From SZUA-35 sp965530755 (GTDB lineage Bacteria; Actinomycetota; Acidimicrobiia; Acidimicrobiales; SZUA-35): 64,000 nucleotides of DNA. The notes below the pieces were generated by a model that ran no database searches, had not been told where the DNA came from, and saw only the letters and a list, made by a program, of their open reading frames with translations. The stretch is from contig CBESNA010000004.1 of assembly GCA_965530755.1 (NCBI GenBank), positions 1 to 64,000 of the forward strand, given 5' to 3'. This document shows, piece after piece, positions 55,516-64,000 of this stretch (the first letter of the stretch is position 1; each line of letters opens with the position of its first letter). The position numbers were made by a program, and so were the translations under genes.

Positions 55516-56270
55516 GCGCCGATCGAGTTGCGTTCGTGACGGGGGGAGCCAGCGGTATCGGCCGAGCCATCTGCGTGGCTTTGGCCGGCGATGGCCGCAA
55601 GGTCGCGGTGGCCGACGTCGACGTCGATGGGGCAAAGGAAACCGCCGAACTCGTCGTCGATGCGGGTGGTCGCGCCATCGCGGTCTCCGCCGACGTCAGA
55701 TCCTCGGCCGACGTCAGAGATGCCTGCCTCCGGACCGTCGACGAGCTGGGTCCGATCGAGATCCTCGTGAATTGTGCAGGTTGGGATGTCCTTATGCCGT
55801 TCCTCGACACGAACGAGGAGTTCTGGGACAAGGTCATCGACATCAACTTCAAGGGATCGTTGCGAACAGTTCAGGCCTGCTTGCCGTCGATGGTTGAGGG
55901 CGGTTGGGGGCGCATCGTGAACATCGGTTCCGACGCGGCCCGCGTCGGCTCCTCCCTCGAAGCGGTGTACTCGGGCGCAAAAGGTGGTGTCATCTCTTTC
56001 ACCAAGACACTGGCCCGCGAGACGGCCAAGAGCGGGGTCACCGCCAATGTGGTGTGCCCCGGACCGACCGACACGCCACTGCTGGCTGGCATCGTGGCCG
56101 CCAGCGATGATGGCGAGCGGGTGATCGGAGCAATGGCGCGGGCCGTGCCGATGAAACGCGTTGGCCAGCCTGCGGAGGTCGCATCGGCCGTGGCGTACTT
56201 CGCTTCAGAAGAGGCGGGATTCGTGACCGGCCAGACACTGTCGGTGTCCGGCGGACTCACGATGGCCTGA
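55512..56270 (+). CDS. SDR family oxidoreductase
   Basis: A 252-residue short-chain dehydrogenase with TGGASGIGRAI (nucleotide binding), NCAGWDVLM, the Ser of NIGSDAARVG, and YSGAKGGVISF with the catalytic Tyr/Lys. Sequence style resembles 2-hydroxycyclohexanecarboxyl-CoA dehydrogenases (BadH-like), but the substrate is not proven. It starts inside the ATGA overlap with the F420 gene and ends 49 bases from the convergent second F420 gene. Confidence 0.9.
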   Translation: MSADRVAFVTGGASGIGRAICVALAGDGRKVAVADVDVDGAKETAELVVDAGGRAIAVSADVRSSADVRDACLRTVDELGPIEILVNCAGWDVLMPFLDTNEEFWDKVIDINFKGSLRTVQACLPSMVEGGWGRIVNIGSDAARVGSSLEAVYSGAKGGVISFTKTLARETAKSGVTANVVCPGPTDTPLLAGIVAASDDGERVIGAMARAVPMKRVGQPAEVASAVAYFASEEAGFVTGQTLSVSGGLTMA

Positions 56271-56319
56271 TCGACATCATCAACCACGTGGCGGCCTGGG
56301 CGGTCTGCCTCGATGCGTC

Positions 56320-57213
56320 TCAGCCGATCAACTCGGCGACGGCTGCGCGAGTTGCGTCGACCTCCGCCCTGGAACCGAAGGGATTGGCCACGACGGTCGT
56401 CGCTCCGGCATCGGCGAATCGCTGGAGACCGGCGGCGATCGTGTCGATGTCGCCAATGAGGGCCAGGTCTTCTGGGCCGCCAAGACCTTCGTGGTCGAGC
56501 ATGGCACGGTACGACGGAAGCTGTCCGTAAATGACGTACTCCTTCGCAGCGCGAGACCTCGCCGCCTCGACATCGCCGGTCAGACAAACCGGAACTGCGG
56601 CGATGACCGCCGGAGTCGGTCGGCCCGCCTGGGACGCCGCCGCATTGATGGTCGGTGCGGTGAGATCGGCCACGGTTTTCGGCCCGGTCATCCAGGTGAC
56701 GGTGCCGTCGGCGAGTTTGCCGGCGAGCTTCAGCATCTGCTCGCCGAGGGCGGCCACATACACCGGCGGTGCTTCGGCCCGAAGTCCCAGTTCGCCACGT
56801 CCCGTGACGAGTTCGCCGCCATGTGACACCGTCTGATCCCTCAAAAGCGGCATCAGGACCTTGAGATAGTCACTCATGTGCTTCACCGGCCGGTCGAACG
56901 ACAAGCCCCACATTCCTTCCACCACCGGCTTGTGCGACAGACCGATTCCCAGGTCCAGCCGCCCCCCGGCGACCTGGTTCACCGTCAGCGCCTGCTGGGC
57001 GAGGGCCATCGGATGACGGGGATAGGTCGGCACCACAGCGGTGCCGAGTCGGATGTCCGGCACGTCCGATGCGATGACTGCGAATGCCGTGAGGGCGTCA
57101 AGGTCGAAGATCTGTGGTGTCCAGTACGACCGGAACCCAGCGGCAGCTGCTGCTTCGATGTCTGTTCGAAGTCCGTCGATCGTGTTCGAGGATCCGAAGA
57201 TGCCGAGATTCAT
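56320..57213 (-). CDS. LLM-class F420-dependent oxidoreductase
   Basis: A 297-residue luciferase-like protein (MNLGIFGSSNTIDGL; TAVVPTYPRHPMALAQQALTVNQVAGGRLDLGIG) of the F420-dependent type. The start is ATG 57213, with AGGAG eight bases upstream; a GTG six bases earlier is too close to that site. It is divergent from the TauD-like gene and convergent with the SDR. Cofactor assignment is by family. Confidence 0.88.
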   Translation of the reverse strand: MNLGIFGSSNTIDGLRTDIEAAAAAGFRSYWTPQIFDLDALTAFAVIASDVPDIRLGTAVVPTYPRHPMALAQQALTVNQVAGGRLDLGIGLSHKPVVEGMWGLSFDRPVKHMSDYLKVLMPLLRDQTVSHGGELVTGRGELGLRAEAPPVYVAALGEQMLKLAGKLADGTVTWMTGPKTVADLTAPTINAAASQAGRPTPAVIAAVPVCLTGDVEAARSRAAKEYVIYGQLPSYRAMLDHEGLGGPEDLALIGDIDTIAAGLQRFADAGATTVVANPFGSRAEVDATRAAVAELIG

Positions 57214-57347
57214 GTGCACACTCCTGCGTTGGTGGGGGACCGGTAGTCCAGGTCGTAGTGATACCGCGTGGAGGAGCCGTTTGCTTGCTGTTCCCCGATG
57301 GGTCTGGGCTCTGGAATACGCAGAGCAATGCGCCCTAGGATCCGGTC

Positions 57348-58175
57348 ATGTTCCAGGGCCGCAAACTCGCCGGAGCCGTCGGGATCGAACTGACCGATGT
57401 CGACGTCACGACATTCGATGCCGATGATGCTGCGGCGTTTCGTGCCATGTTGGTCGAGCATCACGTCGTCGTCGTGAGGCGGCAAGCGCTGTCGCCAGAG
57501 GAGCAGATCGTGTTCGGTCGGCTCTTCGGAGACCTGGACACGCACCCGTTCGTCGATGGTTCGCCGACGCATCCCGAGGTCATCGACATTGTCACCGAAC
57601 CGGACGACCGGGCGAACTTCGGAGGTGGATGGCACACCGATGTCACGTTCCTGCCCGAACCGGACCTCGGTTCGATTCTCTACGGCGTGGAGATTCCTCC
57701 CTTCGGCGGCGACACACTCTTCGCCGGCCAGCACGCGGCGTACGAGGCTCTGAGCGAGACGATGAAGCGGATGCTCCATGGGCTGACCGCCACCCATTCC
57801 GCAGCGCGGCAGTACGGCGACGATGGTCAGTCGACGAAATCCAAGGCGATCAGCACCAAGAACACCGCGGCTGCACTCGAGCAGGTCGAGCATCCGGTGG
57901 TTCGCACGCACCCCGAGTCGGGGCGGAAGGGCCTTTATGTGAACCCCGCCTTCACGATGCACATCAACGAGATGCGGCGCGACGAGTCGAACGCTCTCCT
58001 CGACTTCCTCTTCCGCCACGCCGTACGGGAGGCCTTCACCTGCCGCGTCCGTTGGGAACCCGGGACCCTTGTCATGTGGGACAACCGCAGCGTGCAGCAC
58101 CATGCGTTGCACGACTACGCAGGTCATCGTCGGCACGTGCGTCGAATCACCGTCAAGGGCGACCGCCCGCGCTGA
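57348..58175 (+). CDS. TauD/TfdA-family 2-oxoglutarate dioxygenase
   Basis: A 275-residue non-heme iron dioxygenase. Iron ligands H96 and D98 (GWHTDVTF) and distal H251 (DNRSVQHH) are present, followed by Arg in HRRHVRRIT for 2-oxoglutarate. Relatives hydroxylate taurine, alkylsulfates or 2,4-D, releasing the side group. It is first in a plus-strand run with an AhpD-like protein, a Baeyer-Villiger monooxygenase and a ferredoxin oxidoreductase. Confidence 0.94.
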   Translation: MFQGRKLAGAVGIELTDVDVTTFDADDAAAFRAMLVEHHVVVVRRQALSPEEQIVFGRLFGDLDTHPFVDGSPTHPEVIDIVTEPDDRANFGGGWHTDVTFLPEPDLGSILYGVEIPPFGGDTLFAGQHAAYEALSETMKRMLHGLTATHSAARQYGDDGQSTKSKAISTKNTAAALEQVEHPVVRTHPESGRKGLYVNPAFTMHINEMRRDESNALLDFLFRHAVREAFTCRVRWEPGTLVMWDNRSVQHHALHDYAGHRRHVRRITVKGDRPR

Positions 58176-58212
58176 GTTTGTGCGCCGCCCGCTCGACTGG
58201 CATCGTGCCAAC

Positions 58213-58779
58213 ATGAGCGCATCGATCTCACGTTTCCCCGTTCCTTCTCTCGACCAGCTGCCGGACGACATCCGAGCCATGATCGAGACCGTGCAGGAGA
58301 AGTCGGGATTCATCCCGAACGTGTTCCTCGCCCTCGCCCATCGACCGGCAGAGTTCCGGGCCTTCTTTGCCGCTCACGACGCACTGATGGACAAGAGCGA
58401 GGGGCTCTCGAAGGCCGAGCGAGAAATGATCGTCGTGGCCACCAGTGCCATCAACGACTGCCTCTACTGCGTGGTCGCCCACGGTGCGATCCTTCGGATC
58501 AGGGCCAAAAACCCACTGATCGCCGACCAGTTGGCGATCAACCCGTGGAAGGCCGACCTGACTACCCGCGAACGTGTGATCATCGACTTCGCCCTCCGGA
58601 TGGTCGATGACTCGGGTTCAATCACCGACGACGACCTCCAGCAGCTTCGAAACGACGGGCTGGACAATGACGAGATCTGGGACGTCGGGGCGATCACGGC
58701 CTTCTTCGCCATGTCCAACCGCCTCGCCAATCTGACCTCGATGCGCCCGAACGACGAGTTCTTCGGTATGGCGAGGTGA
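58213..58779 (+). CDS. AhpD/peroxidase-related carboxymuconolactone-decarboxylase-fold protein
   Basis: A 188-residue protein with the AhpD redox site C-x-x-C-x3-H (CLYCVVAH) in a helical bundle. Relatives act as alkylhydroperoxidases. It starts at ATG 58213, 37 bases after the dioxygenase, and is followed after 25 bases by the monooxygenase, so it likely shares the operon and may handle peroxide by-products. Confidence 0.88.
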   Translation: MSASISRFPVPSLDQLPDDIRAMIETVQEKSGFIPNVFLALAHRPAEFRAFFAAHDALMDKSEGLSKAEREMIVVATSAINDCLYCVVAHGAILRIRAKNPLIADQLAINPWKADLTTRERVIIDFALRMVDDSGSITDDDLQQLRNDGLDNDEIWDVGAITAFFAMSNRLANLTSMRPNDEFFGMAR

Positions 58780-58804
58780 GTGGCGTCGTGGACCGGAGTC
58801 CAAG

Positions 58805-60589
<1,785 letters not shown>

Positions 60590-60655
60590 CGCTCTTCGAG
60601 CTGCACGCGGATGACGTGCCAGAGGCTGTCGTTGCCAGGTGGCTACTGTTCGAAC

Positions 60656-63600
60656 ATGGATGTCTCTCGCGACTATCGACTTTCTGATCGCTACGAAGCG
60701 AAGGACGGCGTCATCCACTGCTCCGGCGTGCAGGCGCTCGTCCGCATCCCGATCGAGCAGCTCAGGCGCGATCGACTGGCAGGTCGTAACACGGCTGCCT
60801 TCATCTCCGGCTACCCCGGTTCGCCGCTCGGCGGCTTCGATCTCGAGATGGCCAGAGCGCTGCGCGTCGTTGGAAGCGATCTGCCGATCGAGCATCTTCC
60901 CGCTGTCAACGAGGAGCTCGGAGCAAGCGCCGTGATGGGCTCCCAGCTCGCCTCCGAGCGGGCAGACGCTCGTTATGACGGCGTCGTCGGAATCTGGTAC
61001 GGCAAGGCCCCTGGCTTGGACCGAGCCACCGATGCACTGCGCCACGGTGTGTTCGCGGGTTCGAGCAGCGGGGGAGGAGCCCTGGCTCTCGTTGGCGACG
61101 ATCCGTCGGCGAAGTCGTCGACGATGCCCTCCTCCTCGGACGCGGCACTGGTCGACCTGCACATGCCGATCCTCTATCCGGCGAGCCCCGCTGAATGCCT
61201 CGAACTCGGCCTCCACGGCATCGCTATGTCGCGCTCCACCGGCTTGTGGTCTGCTCTGAAGATCGTCACTGCAGTCGCCGACGGCAACGGCACGATCCAC
61301 CTCCCGGTACTGGACCGCGAGCCCGAGCGTCCCACGATCGACATCGACGGCGTTCAGTGGCGGCCACGACCATCGGCGCAGTTCCTCGGTCCGCGCATGG
61401 TCGAGGTCGAGCGGGAGTTCCACGAGATCCGCACCGGGCTGGCCCTTCGATACGGCCAGATCAACGCACTCAACCAGCTGCCGGCCGACCCCGGAGATGC
61501 ATGGTTGGGTGTCATCGCCACAGGTTTCACATTCGGCGAGGTGGTCGAGGCCTTCCGCCGGCTGGGATTCCCGACACTCGATTCGATCGCAGCAGCCGGG
61601 ATCAGGCTCCTCAACCTGCGAATGCCAGTGCCCTTCGACCAGGACCTGGTGCGGCGCTTCGCAACCGGACTCGAGGAGATCTTCGTTGTCGAGGAGAAGA
61701 ACCCCACGCTCGAGCGGCTCGTCCGCGATGCCCTCTACGACGCCACCTCGCGCCCCAGGGTCATCGGGAAGACCGACCGAACCACTTCGCCGCTGCCCTC
61801 ATTCGGAAGGCTCGATGCCGACCACATCATCGCTTCGCTTCGAGACCGTCTCACGCCTCGACTGGCCGATCGACTCGCCCCGGAGGTGCCGGCACCGCGT
61901 GAGCGCATTGCGCTGACCGTGCAGCGTGCGCCCTACTTCTGTTCCGGGTGCCCCCACAACTGGGGGACCAAGGTTCCGGAGGGGTCGGTGGTGGGAATGG
62001 GTACCGGGTGCCATGGGATGACGCTCCTCATGGATGAAGAGCGAGTTGGTGACAGCATCGGGATCACAGCGATGGGCAACGAAGGCGCTCAGTGGTTGGG
62101 CATGGCGCCGTTCGTCGACACCGAGCACGTGTTCCAGAACTTCGGAGACGGCACGTACTTCCACTCCGGCCAGCTCGCGGTACAGGCCGCGATCGGGGCC
62201 GGAGCGAACGTCACGTTCAAGATCCTCTACAACCACACGGTGGCGATGACCGGCGGGCAGGAGGCGTCCCATCACGTCGACCCAGCGGCTCTCGCCGCCA
62301 TCCTGTTGCATCACGGTGTCGCGAAAGTCGTCATCACCGCCGAGGACCCGGGTCGGTACCGCAAGGTCGACCTCCCGAAGGGGGTGCGGGTGGTCAACCG
62401 TCGCTCGATCGTGGCAGTGCAGGAGGAGCTGGCGGCGATCACCGGAGTGACGGTGCTGATCCACGACCAGGAGTGTGCTGCGGAGAACCGGCGAGCTCGT
62501 AAACGTGGTCTCCTGCCGACGCCAACCACTCGCGTCGTCATCAACCATCGGATATGCGAAGGCTGCGGCGACTGTGGAGACGTCAGCAACTGCCTGTCGG
62601 TGCAGCCGATCGACACGCCGCTTGGCCGGAAAACCACGATCGATCAGGACAGCTGCAATCTCGACTTCTCGTGCCTGGACGGGGACTGCCCTGCATTCAT
62701 GACGATCGAGGTCTCTGACGAGCTACGCAGTATCACTCCGCCACCTCGCACGACGTTGGACGAATTCCCCGTTGCCGACCCGGTCGTGCCTGACCGGCCG
62801 GCCACCGTCGTCCGCCTCGCCGGCATTGGGGGCACGGGGGTTGTCACGGTCGCCCAGATACTCGGTACGGCGGGAATGCTCGACGGGTTCGAGGTGGTGG
62901 GCCTCGACCAGACCGGCCTGTCGCAGAAGGCCGGACCAGTCGTCAGCGATGTCACGCTGTACCGAGGATCGGCTGCGCGCTCCAACGTGGCCGGTGAGCG
63001 GCAGGTCGATGTCGTGCTCGCCTTCGACCAGCTGGTGGCCGGCGGTGACAGTGTGCTCGACGGCGTCGGCGAGACGTCGACGATTCTGGCATCGACCGCC
63101 TCGACGCCGACTGGGCGACAGGTTGCCGATCCGTCGATCGGTGGCCCGAGGCCGAGCGACCTCACCTCACGTCTCCAGGATGCGACCGCCGCCGATGTGC
63201 TGACGGTCGATGCCGTCGAGGCGTCCCGAGTGCTCACCGGGTCCGCTGGCGGAGCGAACGTCTTCGTCCTCGGGGCTGCGCTCCAGCTGGGGGTGATTCC
63301 TGTCGGGCTCGATGCCGTTCGGCGAGCAATCGGGCTCAACGGTGTCGCCGTCGAGTCGAACCTGGAGGCACTGGAGTGGGGGCGGCGCTGGGCCGTTGCT
63401 CCGGCTGAGGTCGCTGCTCTTGTCTCCGATCAACTATCTGCGCCGACGATGATCGTCCCACCTGCGCCAACGGAGGTGATCGAACGCGTCGGTGGGCTCG
63501 GCCTCGAGCCGGCCGACTCCGAATTGATCACGATGCTCAGCGCCGATCTGATCGCCTACCAGAACGAGGCGTGGGCCCTGCGGTACCTCGATCTCGTTGC

Positions 63601-64000
63601 CGCCGCCGGGCGGGTTGGATCATCGGCACTGACCGTCGCCGTAGCTCGGTCGTTCCACAAGCTGATGGCCTACAAAGACGAGTACGAGGTGGCGCGCTTG
63701 ATGCTGGCCGTCGACGGGCTGGCCGCGGTTCGAGCAGTCGATGGCGGTGACGAGGACACGACGCGCTGGCATCTTCATCCGCCGGCCCTGGCCTCACTCG
63801 GCGTCAGGCAGAAGATCCGGTTCGGACCCTCGACACGGCCCATGTTCGTTCTCCTGGCCAAGGGGAAGCGGCTACGAGGCACCGCCCTCGACCCCTTCGG
63901 GCGCACCGAGATGCGGCGCCTCGAACGGACAATGGTCGATGAGTTCGAATCCACCATGCGTCGCGTGTTCGAACAGGCCGAATCGGAGTCGGTTGAATCG
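60656..64000 (+). CDS. indolepyruvate:ferredoxin oxidoreductase-like protein (3' end cut)
   Basis: This large thiamine-dependent 2-oxoacid:ferredoxin oxidoreductase is truncated by the window end after 1115 codons; no stop is seen. The N-terminal domain (GYPGSPLGGFD) corresponds to the alpha pyrimidine part. The central TPP-binding part includes CSGCPHNWGT and GNEGAQWLGMAPF. A ferredoxin-like stretch has C-x2-C-x2-C (CEGCGDCGD) plus further Cys (NCLS, CNLDFSC, GDCPAF). The gamma-like domain begins VRLAGIGGTGVVT. Such fused IorAB-type enzymes oxidise aromatic or branched 2-oxoacids to acyl-CoA. Few residues are probably missing. It ends the operon that includes the dioxygenase and monooxygenase. 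Confidence 0.9.
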   Translation, partial: MDVSRDYRLSDRYEAKDGVIHCSGVQALVRIPIEQLRRDRLAGRNTAAFISGYPGSPLGGFDLEMARALRVVGSDLPIEHLPAVNEELGASAVMGSQLASERADARYDGVVGIWYGKAPGLDRATDALRHGVFAGSSSGGGALALVGDDPSAKSSTMPSSSDAALVDLHMPILYPASPAECLELGLHGIAMSRSTGLWSALKIVTAVADGNGTIHLPVLDREPERPTIDIDGVQWRPRPSAQFLGPRMVEVEREFHEIRTGLALRYGQINALNQLPADPGDAWLGVIATGFTFGEVVEAFRRLGFPTLDSIAAAGIRLLNLRMPVPFDQDLVRRFATGLEEIFVVEEKNPTLERLVRDALYDATSRPRVIGKTDRTTSPLPSFGRLDADHIIASLRDRLTPRLADRLAPEVPAPRERIALTVQRAPYFCSGCPHNWGTKVPEGSVVGMGTGCHGMTLLMDEERVGDSIGITAMGNEGAQWLGMAPFVDTEHVFQNFGDGTYFHSGQLAVQAAIGAGANVTFKILYNHTVAMTGGQEASHHVDPAALAAILLHHGVAKVVITAEDPGRYRKVDLPKGVRVVNRRSIVAVQEELAAITGVTVLIHDQECAAENRRARKRGLLPTPTTRVVINHRICEGCGDCGDVSNCLSVQPIDTPLGRKTTIDQDSCNLDFSCLDGDCPAFMTIEVSDELRSITPPPRTTLDEFPVADPVVPDRPATVVRLAGIGGTGVVTVAQILGTAGMLDGFEVVGLDQTGLSQKAGPVVSDVTLYRGSAARSNVAGERQVDVVLAFDQLVAGGDSVLDGVGETSTILASTASTPTGRQVADPSIGGPRPSDLTSRLQDATAADVLTVDAVEASRVLTGSAGGANVFVLGAALQLGVIPVGLDAVRRAIGLNGVAVESNLEALEWGRRWAVAPAEVAALVSDQLSAPTMIVPPAPTEVIERVGGLGLEPADSELITMLSADLIAYQNEAWALRYLDLVAAAGRVGSSALTVAVARSFHKLMAYKDEYEVARLMLAVDGLAAVRAVDGGDEDTTRWHLHPPALASLGVRQKIRFGPSTRPMFVLLAKGKRLRGTALDPFGRTEMRRLERTMVDEFESTMRRVFEQAESESVES

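Overview
The window is GC-rich, densely packed bacterial chromosome with strong G/C bias at third codon positions, many GTG starts and many 1-4 base stop/start overlaps. The gene set (two F420-type luciferase-like oxidoreductases, a WS/DGAT wax-ester synthase, a nitrobindin-like protein, a fused indolepyruvate:ferredoxin-type oxidoreductase, repeated fatty acyl-CoA genes, Baeyer-Villiger monooxygenases) points to Actinomycetota, probably Acidimicrobiia. That placement is inferred from gene content only. No rRNA, tRNA, CRISPR array, insertion sequence or phage module is visible, and no gap between genes exceeds about 260 bases.

Layout. 1-7 kb: a 15-bp tandem repeat, a small unknown protein, an ABC exporter pair, a triple-BON protein, and a minus-strand operon of a DASS anion transporter, a soluble cyclic-nucleotide-domain histidine kinase and a receiver-only response regulator. 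7-20 kb: carbon-storage and energy-stress functions: GYD protein, DUF808 membrane protein, zinc-ribbon GNAT, glycogen branching enzyme, an alpha-amylase-clan protein coupled to a P-loop kinase, nitrobindin-like protein, phosphoribosyltransferase, GH13 glucosidase, PEP synthase and a thioredoxin. 20-30 kb: SDR, MFS transporter, serine hydrolase, a CPA1 antiporter coupled to a UspA-like protein, a WS/DGAT-dehydrogenase-dioxygenase operon, and an aminotransferase. 30-38.7 kb: a secreted propeller/Fn3-like protein, an ornithine-cyclodeaminase homologue, a flavin-binding protein, a SEC-C protein, two enoyl-CoA hydratases, DUF454, and three orphan genes. 38.8-43.4 kb: a MarR-controlled beta-oxidation operon with a divergent acyl-CoA dehydrogenase. 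43.5-50.4 kb: a Baeyer-Villiger monooxygenase fused to an esterase, then a sigma factor / beta-sandwich protein / TPR-CHAT protease operon. 50.4-54.4 kb: a GGDEF-EAL protein, a cold-shock protein with a clear terminator, and a membrane-anchored unknown. 54.5-64 kb: F420-type and SDR oxidoreductases, a TauD-like dioxygenase, an AhpD-like protein, a second Baeyer-Villiger monooxygenase, and a ferredoxin oxidoreductase cut by the window end.

How it works together. The first third looks like glycogen/alpha-glucan handling and gluconeogenesis combined with redox and stress functions. The second half looks like lipid, ketone and branched-acid catabolism: oxygenation of a ketone to an ester, ester hydrolysis, beta-oxidation, and wax-ester or triacylglycerol storage. 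The most unusual loci are the sigma/beta-sandwich/CHAT operon (46394-50343), the monooxygenase-esterase fusion (43512-46136), and the transporter/kinase/receiver operon (2750-6655), where the kinase carries a degenerate receiver that resembles the free-standing regulator.
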